From Ziziphus jujuba (taxonomy: Eukaryota; Streptophyta; Magnoliopsida; Rosales; Rhamnaceae): a stretch of 64,000 bases of DNA. The notes under the pieces are model-generated. The model ran no database searches and was not told the DNA's origin. It was given only the letters and a program-made list of their open reading frames with translations. The DNA is taken from contig NC_083388.1 in the NCBI RefSeq assembly GCF_031755915.1, positions 26,877,001 to 26,941,000 of the forward strand, read 5' to 3'. The position numbers and the translations under genes were made by a program. Positions 23,240 through 35,462 of this stretch are shown piece by piece (the stretch's first letter is position 1; every line of letters starts with the position of its first letter).

Positions 23240-26200
23240 TATTAAGACAGAAGTACACATAACGCCAAAAGTCCTTCCGAAATTTCACCATGTAGAAAGT
23301 AAAAGTGCCAGTTGAAAGTGTAATTGCAGCTAATTATGGGAACGAAGAGATGAAGCTGGATAGGATAAACACCGCCAACTCCATGATACCCATTAAGCCT
23401 TTCTCGATAAAAGATCTTTTTCGAAAAAGAAAACACATAATTTATTAACCTTAAGCTAGCTACTATTTCCATACTACATTTGGAAACTGTTTGATTTTTT
23501 TGGTAATATGTGCAAATATGAGATTTGTTTACCTTCATTTCTTTTATAAAGAACGGGAAGCCTCCAGGGGACATGAATGTCATAAGTCTGTTATAAAAGC
23601 ACCCCAAGCTCCCCTAGAAAAGATTGCAATATAGGTACTTCCAACATCAAAGTCGATAGTACCAACCCATATAGATACAACTATATAGATCATTATAGTA
23701 ATATCCAACATCTCTGGACATGTTCACTGATGATCTTCGACTCATTGTTGAAAGCTGCTTCCACCAATTTGCTTGACTTCCACCTTTGCTTTCAATGACA
23801 TGGCCGTCCTGCAATTCATAAAAAACAAAAATATCACCACAACATGTTCATTTAGTGTATTGCATTATTCTGCATGGAGAAAACTACAAAAAGATGTTTT
23901 ATGGTAATTTTTGAAAACAAGGTATGCACAAATATAGCTGCATTTAGTCATTCCCATTTGAGCTGCATTGCATTCCAACATCACTGAAAGACATAATAAA
24001 GAGCTGGTTTGAAATTCTTAGGGCTGAGATTTCCTAAATCTTGGCTTTTGTCCTCGATGCATACCTCGAGCGCCTGTATTTCTTAACAAGCATTGCTTTG
24101 ATTTCTGCCGTCGCCAAATTCAAGAGAGGGTCGGATGATTTCAGAGCATCCTGTTATAAGACAGGCAGAAAATGTTAATCATTCAATACAAGATTTTAAA
24201 AAAATAATCCTCCGAGCTTTTTTAATGTGAAAGGAACTGAGTTTAATGAGCTTTGTCCAACAAGCACTTTCAGTTTACTGATATACATTCATCATATGAC
24301 AGAAGGTAGCTTTGAATTTCATTTATAATTAAGAAGAAATGCAATTGCAGAGCTTTATCAGAAGAGAAATGGTTTATTTGGATATTTTCAGGAATTAAAT
24401 TTCTAAAGGATTAACTCATGCATACAGGCATTCTTTGAGATCCTTTCAGTGTGGCAGTAACTTTGTCGAAATCTGAATTTATACAACGTAAGAAGTGATC
24501 TGAGGCATTCCTTCTACTAGGACATGGAACAGCAGCCTCAGCAAAGAACTACAACAAAAATGCATATCAAACTTCAGTTTTGCAGTTGAATCAAAATGGC
24601 AATGAAAAGTTCATATCCAGAAACAGCAAGGTAGCACATTTACTAATTTGATTGCCATGAACTATAGTAGCATGAAAATTGGCAATTATAAGGCCATGAT
24701 CAAAATGAAAACATATCTATATAAATACATATATATATATATATATATATACATATTTGAAGATATATACATATATATATTTGGAGGTCAATTTATTATT
24801 TTTACCTCTATGGCCATCTTTGCTTCTCCAAAATAAACAGTTTCACCACATGATAACAAGAAAAGATCATCAAAGAGTGCAAAAACTTCAGTACTTTGCT
24901 GGTAAATCAATGATATAACAGTTCTTCCATCGCAAGTAACATTTCTAATCATTTGAATGACAAAGAAAGCCAAGGCATCATCAGGGCCATTTGTAGGTTC
25001 ATCAAGAAACAGAAGGCAAGGATGAGTGAGAATCTCAAGGGAAATGCTTACTCTCTTCTTTTCCCCACCGCTGATACCTCTCAAATGTCAGTTTCCAATG
25101 AACCTATCTGCACAATCAAGAAGCCCCATTTTCCATGATTGTTGCTTCCACAATGCCATTGACCTCTTCTCTACTCATTAAAGTTGGAAGCATCAAGTGA
25201 GCCGAAAATGTAATAGTTTCTCTAAATGTCAGTGTTCCCAATAACACATCCTATTCTGTCACATAAGCCTGAAAATTTTGAGCTCGAAAATCCAAACTCA
25301 AAATACAATTATAACATTTACCAGTATTATATGTCAGTTTTATTTATATGCTTTTCATTTTTGCTTACATAAAACAGAACAGATTATACTCAAAACAGTT
25401 TTTCCAGGGCTTTTTTGACCATGATATCTATAAAGTATTTATTAGCAATTGCGTTTTATCTTTCACGTTGATAATAAAAATGAAATGGTATGTAATGTGC
25501 TTACAACAGAACCATTTTCTTGCTTCCATGGAAGAGAATATTGCCAGTTGTTACTACATCCGTTGACAGTCTTCCTGTGCCAAAATCAATGATTCTTTCA
25601 GTATGCAATCAATATTTGTTACACACATGGAAATTGGTTTCTCTTTCTTTCTTTTCTTTTTTTTTTTTCGCGAAAAATAAATTATTTTCAAGAATTTTTA
25701 ATTTTTCTTTCTAATCGTATAATTAATCTACATTTCCCTCATCTTTCTATATATTTCACTTTGCAGAAATTCAGGGAAATAATTTAGTAAAGCAAAAACA
25801 AATGAACATTTCGGCTCCCCTTAATAAATCAAACCTAAAATAAAAGGGTCCATTGTTTCATAAATTTATTTTGTTTTATTTTCCCCCAAAATCTCATTAA
25901 AAAAACAATTGTTGGACCCATGACCTCGAATTTATATCATCAGTGAGCCAACTGAACTGTCTGAAAAAGACAAAATTGGACAAAATTGAACATTGGTAAA
26001 TGATGAATAACAGAAATATAATGAGCATTTAAACTTAATTAATTTCTTCATCCTCCAAACCCTACCAATATACATTCCTTGATATGGTATTACCCCTTAC
26101 TTGAATTTTGAAGTGTAGCACTTAATATCCCGTTGACAAGGTTGTGAAACCTAGTTGCTATGCTAATTGGCTACTAGTCTAGGTAAGGGGTAACATAAAT

Positions 26201-26900
26201 GCAATACTTTTTAACGCCAGACAGGAACAATCTATTTCGAGCTAATGATAAACTACTGCATTTTAGGATAACAATTTTCCTCATTGATTTGTCAATTTCA
26301 TAACAACTAAGCAGGTAAACAAAAAAGAGTTGAAATATGTGTTGCTCATGAATTGTCTTCTTCTTGGTAAAAGAAGGAAGAGAAGATATTTCAATGAGGA
26401 ATAAAGATGAACTATTTTGGAAAAACCAGGGAAATTTCTATTACCAAACGTTGTCATTCAAACCAGGAAGTTTCTGATTTTATAAGAGATTATACTTGGC
26501 CTTATATCCAAACAATCCCCAACTTAAAACATGGAAGATTTTTCAAAAATATTTGTACAGTTATAGAGTATTTAGCTGCAAGAACATCTAATCCCAAGAA
26601 AGAATAACATCCAATAAAGAAAACTCCAGTCTTCTTGAACAACCAGTGTTAAAAATTTGGTTGATCTTTTACTAAAACAGGATTAAATCCAACAAAAACA
26701 TGCATGCAATTTTGGACTTCAACTTTAAAAGGATAGAAACCAAGTTTTTAACTTTTTCGGGAAAACGAAAAGAACAGAAAATTTAAACCGCATCAATCCA
26801 TTTCTATAACAGGAAAGAGGTCCTATTGGTCTTCCCTATCTGCTTACAATGTCTTACACCAATAGCTTTGCCGCATGTTCATGTTCATGTGATTGATAAA

Positions 26901-26949
<49 letters not shown>

Positions 26950-27027
26950 TGCTAATGAATCAAGAACTGTGGATTTTCCAAAATTAGAGGGACCCATAAT
27001 AGCCATGATTCTTCCTGGTGCAGAATA
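23240..27027 (-). pseudogene. ABCG (white-brown complex) half-transporter pseudogene
   Basis: ABCG half-transporters export lipids and related compounds at the plant plasma membrane; this copy most resembles the cuticle-type ABCG11/12/15 group. Pieces appear in the right order on the minus strand. They are a Walker A exon at 26,946-27,027 ([16 protein letters not shown]; the usual GSGKST is altered), an exon at about 24,790-25,270 with the signature ISGGEKKR and Walker [12 protein letters not shown], then [17 protein letters not shown] at about 24,430-24,545, SSDPLLNLATAEIKAML at about 24,070-24,150, and WWKQLSTMSRRSSVNMSRDV at about 23,705-23,815. The membrane-part pieces at about 23,240-23,620 include MTFMSPGGFPFFIKEM and FYRERLNGYHGV. 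Damage seen: an in-frame TAG next to AYVTE, a one-base shift before the signature, a TGA where IGNWHLRG is expected, and shifts in the membrane part. Exons after Walker A and the last membrane segments are missing. Confidence 0.9.
25275..26940. other. Non-coding DNA inside the ABCG pseudogene
   Basis: Corresponds to the interval between the Walker A exon and the signature exon. I could not find the expected intervening exon. Contains a (GT)n(GA)n microsatellite at about 26,903-26,944 and AT-rich sequence. Open frames such as 26,407-26,607 show no family resemblance. Confidence 0.5.
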
Positions 27028-27289
27028 CCCCACTGAAACGAGAAAAAATTGTATGCATCAGTAGTACCAGACCAACTAGTACCACTTGGAGTGGTTCAGT
27101 GGCACATGTTAATTATTTGCCTTGTCATTTAAATTCAGCCACATGCAACCGAGCTTATTCTTCTTCATCATCATCAGTAGCTGTGCTTACTCTCTCTGCT
27201 CCAGAGCTTATTCTTCTTTGTCCCTTCTTCTTTCTCCCTTCTCTTTCCTTCTCTCTAATGTATAATCGACAGCTCATTCCCTAATCCTT

Positions 27290-27530
27290 CACTTATTTAT
27301 CAGCCACCTCCTACCCAGCCAGTAAACTCTGGCACGTCTCATACAGTTGTACTTCTCTGGGAACGACCTTTCCTTGGTAGTTTTACATGTTTTGGGCCCC
27401 CAGGACTTACCGTTTCCTTTTATTGGACCTTAGGCGGACCCAAAACTCATCCGTCTAGTTCCAGCCCAAAGGTACTAACCCTAATGATATTTAGAGGCCT
27501 GCAACAATTATAATTATTCCTATATTAAAG
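27290..27530 (+). repeat. Duplicated upstream module, RRM-gene copy (part 1)
   Basis: Matches 35,700-35,945 closely: 'cctacccagccagta', 'ctggcacgtctcat', 'ttttacatgttttggg', 'ttccttttattggacc', 'ttccagcccaaaggtacta' and 'gatatttagaggcc'. The match resumes at about 28,130 on the far side of the inserted LINE remnant. Confidence 0.9.
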
Positions 27531-27539
27531 GGGAAAAAA

Positions 27540-28125
27540 AAAATTACCTCGTGGAACCAGCCTCCCCTTGGTGTCATCAAAGTCAATTGCAACGCCTCTG
27601 TTAAGAATGGCGCTGCTGGTATTGGGGTGGTTATGAGGAATCATGAGGGCAGAGTCATTAAAGTGAAGGCGTCAAACTTAATATTGGCTTTCCTGAAGCA
27701 GCAGAAGCAGTGGCCATTCTCACAGCAGTCCAAATGGCCATTGACGACGAGTACCGAAATATTTGCTGCGAAAGTGATGCTAAATCGCTCATTCAATGCC
27801 TTAACGAGCCTTCCATTGCTTCTACCGGCTGCTCTATCTCTGGAGTTATCAACAAAATCCTAGGTCTTCAATCTGGCTTTCAGTCTATCTCCTTTGCTTG
27901 GGTCCCAAGGAATAACAACAAGCTAGCTCATATAGTGTCTAGGTGGAATTTTTTGAATTGCCGCTTAGGTGGCTCTCCTCTTCTTTTGTATTCTGATGAT
28001 TTTGTCGAGGTTGCAAATCAAGAAAGTAGCTTGGCTGCTACTACCTGACTTGGGTTCTGCACTGTTGTATCCTGCCTCTTTTTGGTTAATATAACTTTCC
28101 TTTAAGGAAAAAAAAAAAAAAAAAA
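27540..28125 (+). mobile_element. LINE 3' remnant with RNase H-like domain and poly(A)
   Basis: The plus strand encodes a plant LINE C-terminal RNase H-like domain: PLGVIKVNCNASVKNGAAG, then AAEAVAILTAVQMAI, CCESDAKSLIQCLN and FAWVPRNNNKLAHIVSRW. It ends with a terminator, 'tttggttaatataactttcc' and a long A run, as LINEs do. The first catalytic Asp (usually NCDGA) is Asn, and the frame shifts by one base near 27,680, so it is inactive. The 5' end is truncated. It interrupts a module that is uninterrupted at 35.9 kb, so it inserted after that duplication or was absent from the source. No clear target-site duplication was seen. Confidence 0.85.
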
Positions 28126-28129
28126 AAAA

Positions 28130-28860
28130 AAGAACATTATCATTATTCTGTTCATTTGTAAAAAAAAAAAAAAAAAAAAAACAATAGAGAAAAAAACAAA
28201 AAATAAAAAAAATAAAAATTGAAGGGCAAAGATGGTATATTAACTTGCTAGGGTTTTCAGTATTCAAAACGTAAATTTTCTAAATGTTATATATATATAA
28301 AAACCGTACGTTTTCCGTACGTTTTCTTTTCGTCTAGCATTCTAACTCAAAGTTTCACCATTTCAAACGAACTGTTCGAACCATAAACGACGCCCATCTG
28401 GTCCAGATCTGACGGCTGACGTCTACCTCCGGCGACCTTTGGACGGTGACAATCCCTTCGCCTGCGTTTGGAGGTAAGCTTCTGATCTCTCTGGATTATC
28501 TTTTTTCGATTTCGGTTCCATATATATCTTCCTTTCGAATGTCTGCGTCTCTTCTCCGAGCTCTGTGTTTCGAATGTATGTAAACTTTGGGAGCAAAATT
28601 GAATATTTAGATCAACTGTGAGAATGGTGCCGTCTTTTTATTTTTAATTTTTAATTCAAGTATTATTATTATTATTTTTTTTTTCGCTTCATACAGATTC
28701 TACAGAACACATAATTGTATAGCACTGTTGGGGCAGCAAAAGATGCTTTGTTGTATTTACACTCGATTGAATATGACTGGACTATTTAAAATAGATTTTA
28801 AATTTATTCAAATTAAGGTCAAATATAAATTGGCTGATACACATATACGTATGTTAATTA
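28130..28860 (+). promoter_or_regulatory. Promoter, non-coding first exon and intron 1 of the RRM gene (module part 2)
   Basis: Matches about 35,960-36,605 upstream of F-box gene A. A TATA-like 'tatatataaaaacc' lies at about 28,288-28,303, followed by a direct repeat 'ccgtacgtttt ccgtacgtttt'. The first exon would run to 28,473, where 'gag|gtaagc' is a good donor; the F-box copy has 'gcg|gtaagt' at 36,263. After an acceptor ('tacag|attctacag', about 28,697) a further leader exon is shared by both genes and ends with 'ggctgataca(c)ata'. The exon structure is inferred from the splice signals conserved in both copies. Confidence 0.7.
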
Positions 28861-28902
28861 ATTTATTTTTACTTTTGTCACAAGCAGGGCTCTTTTATCA
28901 CG

Positions 28903-31364
28903 ATGTCTGTGGAGAGTATAGTAAAGTGGATATTAGAAGCTACAACAACTATACTAGTATGTTCTCTGATCTTCTCTCCTTAATATTTGTATCATTGTCT
29001 AATTATATTTGTGGTCTTAATCTGTAGCCGGAGGAGGAAATAATACGCCGAGTGGAGTCTCTACAACAAATCCTACCAGTAGCATTTCCAAGTGAGTTAA
29101 AAAGTATTTTGGAAACTTTACAGGTATAACGCTATTTTTTAAGTTAATCAATTATTATCAATTTTTTTTTATTAATTTGTAAATATTTATTTCTTATTAT
29201 TTTGTTTATCCTTTATTTTCCAGAGTATCTGGATAAAATTCCTTCCAATGGGTGGTTACTATATGTTAAAGATTTGTATTATGAAAACTCTTTTGCGATT
29301 CAAAGAAGAAATGGTTGACTATAAAGAATTTGTTCATCTTATCTATGACAACATTACACATGATGATGCACTTAAGATTAATCATGGGGAGGAGTTTGCA
29401 CGCGATCTAATGTCGCAGGTGGCCGATCTTTGTTCCACTGTTTTTGGACCTCGTTGCTGGTTTAGAATATTTGATGAAATTGAAGTATTCCGTAAGCATG
29501 GCGGTATTGAAACCTGCGTTCCTGCCATCTACTTAGGACGCCACCATACAGATGGACAATGTGTAATCCAATATACTATTGATGGTCGTTTGATTACTGA
29601 AGTGGTTCCAAATAGTAATATATTAGGGAAAAGGAAAAAAATCCCACTTGGACCTATTGTGGAGGGTATGCCAGTAGAATATTTTGATAGGAATTTCTGG
29701 ATACCTACTGTTACAAAGGCGCAAGTGGCAGACAAACACTGGGTAATAAAAGTGGGAGAAAAACTGTTTGAAGCTTGCACTCGCTACATGAGGTCTTATC
29801 AGCCTATTGATGAACGGAGGCTGTGTGATGCCAACAAACAGAACTTCACGTTTCTTTGCAGAGACGGCAAATGCTACAGCTACCCTCATGTTCTTGGCTT
29901 CGATTGTGAATCTGATGAAGAGTCTGAAACTGACTATGAAGATGAGCCTGAAACTGAAAAAACAACAAGAGTTAAAGTATGTCTCTGTCTTTTTTTTTTT
30001 TTTGGCCAAATTTGTTTTCATGTTCTATAACATTTTTTTTTTTCATTGCCAAATTAGTTTTCGTGTTTTCCAACTCTTTTTCTAATCTAATGGATTATGT
30101 TTCATTCAAGGCATTGCCAAATGATTTAGTGCACAATCATAAAAAACTGTCAGCATTATTGCCTTTAGAAATTCAATGTGAAGTTGCCAGCTAAGTACTG
30201 GACGGAAAATTAATTTTAAAAATGAGCTTTGTTTGAGTGATGGAATCAGTACATTTTATTGTACTTATAAGCCTATAATATTTTGCTTGCAATAGGTTTC
30301 TGCTGTTAGAATGGATTTGAGACACTTCCCCCCCTCCCTTCTCTCTCTCTCTCCTTCCCCCCTCCCCTAAATGATAAATGATGTGGTTTAAGCTGATTTT
30401 CTTGTTTAACTTGCCATCTGTATGATTCAGTCAAAAACGCCTGTTGCTCCTGAAACTGCTTCTGCAAGGACATTGTCTGTTTGTAACTTGCCAGATAGCG
30501 TCCAACGAGCTGATGTGTGAGTATATCATGCCATACTATGATATATTTTCCAGGTGACTTTCATCTGATAAGTTGCCACTGCAGGGAAAATTTTTTTAAA
30601 GATGCTGGTAAAGTTGTTGACCTTCATTTTTCAACAAATGAGGAAGGAATGTTCAGGGTGTCCGGGGCGCATGTCGAGTTTGACACTGTAGAAGCTGCAA
30701 TGAAGGTCAACACAAGTTATTTTAACATTGTTCTCTTTTTATGAACAAGCTTGATATCGTCAGATATGCTTAGATTTGTGTGGTTTGATTGGATAAAGGG
30801 ACATGTTTCCTAATTCGTCTTTCCACATGAGTTTTTTTCGTCTAATAAACATTTAATATTCCCCATTGTAGGCACTTGACTTGAATGGCCGAGATTTGTC
30901 TGGTCATGCTGTGAGGTATTTTCTATCTTTAAAATTTTATATTTCAAGCAGTTCAATAAATATTGTTTTCTTTTAACCTTGGGATTGAATTGGTTGGGTG
31001 TTTTGTTGTTTTCTTTTAACATCGGGATTATTTTGGTTGGCTGTTTTGTTATCATACAAACTCTAAAAATATAAAGATAAACCAAGTATTGTTCTCTCTA
31101 ATAGGTTTCTTTATCAAGTAGAATATGATCATCATATATTTTTGGATTGTGTAAAATTTGTTTTGGTGTCTAGTGCATAATATGATATTTTTCAAAATCC
31201 TATATATACTTGGTAGTAGTATACTAGTGGATAGTGTTGGATTAATCTGGTGGACTTGATCTTACTGTTATCTTATAATTTTTATTTCTCAAAAATACTA
31301 CAGAATTGCTTATATGGACTTCATGGATGATGATAGCCAATTTCAACAAAGCTTTAGAACTTAG
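28903..31364 (+). CDS. Protein with unrecognised N-terminal region and nucleolin-like RRM
   Basis: Exons 28903-28956, 29028-29123, 29224-29976, 30431-30516, 30585-30705, 30872-30915 and 31304-31364 join in frame to about 404 residues. Residues 1-300 (MSVESIVKWILEATTTIL onward) match no family I know. They include a helical start, conserved-looking FGPRCWFRIFDEIEVFRKHG and YFDRNFWIPTV segments and an acidic stretch (ESDEESETDYEDEPE). Then comes an RRM of the plant nucleolin type: RNP2-like LSVCNLPDS, FFKDAGKVVDLHF, and RNP1-like VSGAHVEF where nucleolins have GFGHVEF, so the aromatic RNA-contact residue is lost. An alternative exon at 30111 ends at TAA 30,194 and would give a form without the RRM. 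Stop at 31,362-31,364. Probably nuclear RNA-related; this is inferred from the RRM alone. Confidence 0.75.
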
Positions 31365-31495
31365 TGGAGGAGATAAACTTGGAAGAGGCAAAACTCCCAA
31401 GGTGAATTCTGTGATGGTGCATGCTGGCAGTGAGAGAGGAAGTGGTATACCTAAGAAACCTAACATTTATTTAATAGTGTAGTCCATGCAAGCCG
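31365..31495 (+). other. Possible out-of-frame remains of a nucleolin-like tail
   Basis: In the +1 frame relative to the RRM gene, the sequence from about 31,337 reads FNKALELSGGDKLGRGKTP and continues to about 31,480. 'ALELSGGDKLGR' resembles the end of a further nucleolin RRM. The annotated frame stops just before. A small indel may have cut off a longer ancestral C-terminus; alternatively this is 3'UTR. Confidence 0.4.
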
Positions 31496-33180
31496 AATAA
31501 TTTCGAGTATTTGTTTGCCATCTAGTTTATTGTTTTAACGTAGCAGTTAAAGATTTGTTGTAAGTGCCAACAACTCTTAACTTTTGGTTTTGTTGCATTA
31601 AAAGTGATTTACATCTTTATCTTTTTTTGGATGCTAGTAGATATTTGATACAAAAAGTATTGAATTTGTTTTTCTCCAATATTGAGCATGGAAATAATGA
31701 GTGAAGTCTGAGAAATATCACTTGTAATGTATCGTGCACCACTTTGCGCTACTTGTAACTTTATATATGCATGGTCCAGCCAAATTCTCTTAGCTTCTAC
31801 TTGTGAAATTGTCTGCAACTCAATGGAAAAACTCTTTTGCCTATTTATTTATTTTTTTACCCTCGTTTGTATATGATAATTTATGATTTAATGGTCCTTT
31901 TTCTCTTTTTTTTTAAATTTTTTTTTTTAAGTGTCTTTAGCTTGTTACTTGTACTTGTTATGAAGTAAGCTTTATCTAATATTTGTAAAGATTGAACCCA
32001 TTGTAAACAAAAGTAATGTTCTTTTTTTTTTTTTTTTTTTTAAGTGGAAAAAAAGTTTAATATTAGCATATAGGTTTTTTTTTTTTTTTTTTGGTTTTGG
32101 GGGGGGGGGGGGGGGTTGAAAATGTTAGCTATTAGTGTTTTTTATTTATTTATTTATTTATTGGGTTGATGATGTTAGGTTATAGTTAATAAATATTTTT
32201 TTTGTTATTTAATGTCACAAGCACCTAAAATACTAATTAGCTTGAATAAACTAAGATCAAACAGTAATATTTTTATTTATTTTTTTAAAAAAAAGTACGC
32301 AATTTTATTCAGAGAAGTATGCACCAATATCAAGTACTTAGTTATGCAAACGTAAAAGTAATTATAATAGTGATTATGCATATACAAATTAAAAATATAA
32401 TATGTACAAAAAGGTAATGCGATTATATGTGGACTAGTCTCATTGGTAGTTGTTTCCAATGGGAAGTTTCGTAGGTTTAGAGTTCCACTGGTATTAAAAG
32501 TTCACCTCCAAGTTTTGAGTTCGAATAGGCTTGGTAAAATCTTCGATTTCCTAAACAAATAAATAAATAAATAAATAAATAAAAAAGTCCCAAAACAAAA
32601 AATTTGCCCATTAGATCAGCTCAATACCCAAGTACCCAATGTATGCAGATGGGGAAGATGAATACGAAGATGGTGCATATAAATTGAATTTGGTTATAAG
32701 AGATTTTAATGGAAATAATAACACTCCTACTAACCCAATAATCATTATATCCCACCATTGCTTTTTCCTGTTAAACCAAAAACACCATTTAACCGATTAA
32801 CTATTTGTCTCTCATTCTATCGATGAAACCAAAACATTTTTATCCTAATATCCCCGTTACCCAAAATCATCACTCATGTCGATCTTCATTTGGCATGATA
32901 CATGCATTAGGGGACACTTCTATCGAACTTGGATCTTATGCATTTAAACAAATCGCTTGAGATGCAAAACTATTAATATTCCCTTTTTCACTGTTTTTGG
33001 TCTAAGATTACACTAATTTTAAAAAGTAAAGGTGAAGGGAACATAACTTAAGATTCTTAAGGCATGTCACCAGAAACAACATGGGTTTGAAATGAAATAA
33101 ACAAAACGAAGCAACTTACAGTGGAGTAGATATGGCAGTAGTCATCTCATCATCATCATCATCAACCAACTTGCAAAACT
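31496..33180. other. Intergenic DNA, microsatellite-rich
   Basis: No gene recognised. Contains poly-T tracts followed by a G run (about 32,020-32,115), TTTA tandem repeats near 32,142-32,162 and a TAAA repeat near 32,560-32,585. Confidence 0.5.
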
Positions 33181-33188
33181 GTGCTAAG

Positions 33189-34250
33189 CAGGACTGCCTC
33201 AACAATGTTTGAGGCTCTAGGCCAAAAAAAATATTTAGGGTCATAATTAAATATTATTTTTTATAAAATAGATTTTTTCATATAAAATCTATATTTTTAT
33301 TTTTATTTTTTGCCTTTTTAGATGGAAAATTAGTAATTAAATTTTTATATTTCAAGATTCAATAATAAATATTTTTCAATTGATAAAATTGCTAATTGTT
33401 TAATATTTTTGAGATATAATTGAACATAAATAAGCTTTTATTAATTTCAATATTGAAAATTTTCTTTCTACTAAGCTGCACTAACAAAAAATAATAAATT
33501 TATGCATAGGAAAAATAATTTAATTTTTTTTTTAAGTTTTGGTTCTCAAAATAAATCTAATTAATTTATTTGAATTATGATATAAAAATAAATAAAAGCA
33601 AAAACTAAAGGAATACAAAATGTATTTTTACAAATAGTAAGAATAATTAATAAATAACTAAAATCATAAATTCATAAAAAAAAAAATTAAAACTAATATA
33701 AGAATGAACAATACAAATTCATTAAAATAAATTATTACTTACGAGCTTCTCTTTTATTTTAAAGTCATTTGCATCAAAATTGCAAATAATATAATTTGGA
33801 TACAAAAATTAAACAAATATAAAAAATAAATGAATGATGAAGAATGAAAATAAGTGAGTAAAATGAAAAAAAAAAATCATAAACAAATGAGAAAAAGTAC
33901 ATAAATGAGAGAAATATTTAACATGTTTTTTTATTTTTTATTATTAAAATATAATCAATTATAGAATATCAAATGTTTAATTAAACTTAATTGATGTTAT
34001 TTTTCAAAATTAAAAATAGTTAAAAATAATTATTGCAATGAATAATCCATTAGAATTCACCTAAAAACAAATAATCAATTAGATAATTTAAATTTTTTTA
34101 AGTCAAAATCCTTATATTTTTAAAATAAATTAATAATTATATTATATTTAATATATGTATATATTATATATATGAACTTTTTTTTTTTGGGCCCAAGAAA
34201 ATGGGGCCCTAGGCATGGTCCTTAGTGGCCTATGCCTTAAGTTGGCCTTG
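33189..34250. mobile_element. Non-autonomous hAT-like element with 8-bp TSD
   Basis: The left end is CAGGACTGCC..., with 'gaggctctaggcc'; the right end is 'gggccctaggcat...ggcctatgcc...ttggccttg', whose complement starts CAAGGCCAAC. The flanks GTGCTAAG (33,181-33,188) and GTGCCAAG (34,251-34,258) form an 8-base duplication with one mismatch, the length typical of hAT elements. The 1,062-base interior is AT-rich and has no transposase frame. The 'ggcccta(gg)c' ends resemble hAT-type repeats common in plants. The TIRs are imperfect, so the superfamily is inferred mostly from TSD length and terminus style. Confidence 0.65.
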
Positions 34251-34258
34251 GTGCCAAG

Positions 34259-35460
34259 CAAGTGCGTAGAAGAAAGAAAGGAAAGAAGCAAGTAGCAAGA
34301 GCAGTATCACGTGGTAGCAATTTTGGTGGTTGTGAACCATACACCAACATTATTAAGGTCAATGCCTAAAATTTTAGATGAGCTAACCATCCAATACAAG
34401 ACTCCAAGGAATATATTAATTGCGTACGTGAATCGAAATTTAATGGAGTTGTAAATTGAATTTATTTGTATTTTTATTTAAGTTATAATATCTATTTATA
34501 TATGTAGTTTTAAATTACAATATTTTACAAAATTTATATATGTACATACATATATATACAAATCTTTTTTATTTCATTAATTTTTTTGGAACACTACCCG
34601 TGTCAAATTCCCCCAATTCCCTCAATTCCCCTTCTCAATTGTAACGAGTTTAATGTTGAAAAAAAAAATTATTATTATCAATTGTTTTGATAAAAATACT
34701 ATTCTTATTTACTAAGCTAATAATAATAATACACCAAAATAGTTACTAAAGACATTTTGCCAACCGAATTTGGATTTCCTACTTTCTCATGTATTTCTAG
34801 CAACTTATTTTGATTTATAAATTATATTTATCAAACTGTATATGTTAAAATAGTATTCTTCCAAACATTATTGATTAAAAAATATAAAAAATGATTGTAA
34901 GACAAACTTTTTCTATTATTATTAATTAAAAAATACATGAAGAAATTAAACTTTTATTAAATAAGAAACCAATAAAAATATTTTTTTTAAAAAGAATGTA
35001 ATTAATGATTGAATAACATTATATAAATATAATTTTGACCTTTAACAAATAAAAACTAAGATATTTGAATAGATATAGAAAAATCATTTGGAGCCATTAG
35101 ACTTTAATAAAATAAATCTGTATCTATTTTGTTCAGAATGAAGTGCTTATATATACCTGGGTTTGTTTATTATATATGCCTGGGTTTCTTTATTTTTCAT
35201 TTGATATATCATTGTAATCATACAATAAGTTTAATTTAGGGTAAGTTAACTTCCTCTCAATTGTTTCATACTTACAAAAAAGCTTGGGTATTATCATATT
35301 ATAGGGTACCAACAAATTTTAAATAAAATATTCAGATGCAATTTTAGAGGCAAATAATATATGATAAAAGTGCACAGGCTTCTTCTTAATCGGTATTTAT
35401 CATAAGCCATATCTATGTAATTCATTGTACGTACGGTAAAGTACACAGGTTTGGTTCAAT
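34259..35460. other. AT-rich intergenic DNA
   Basis: Nothing beyond A/T runs and short microsatellites was recognised. Confidence 0.5.
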
Positions 35461-35462
35461 GA

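Noticed and set aside
30300..30370. Pyrimidine-rich stretch as a regulatory element
   Set aside because: It lies in the intron before the RRM exons and reads as a simple C/T tract; no evidence of function.
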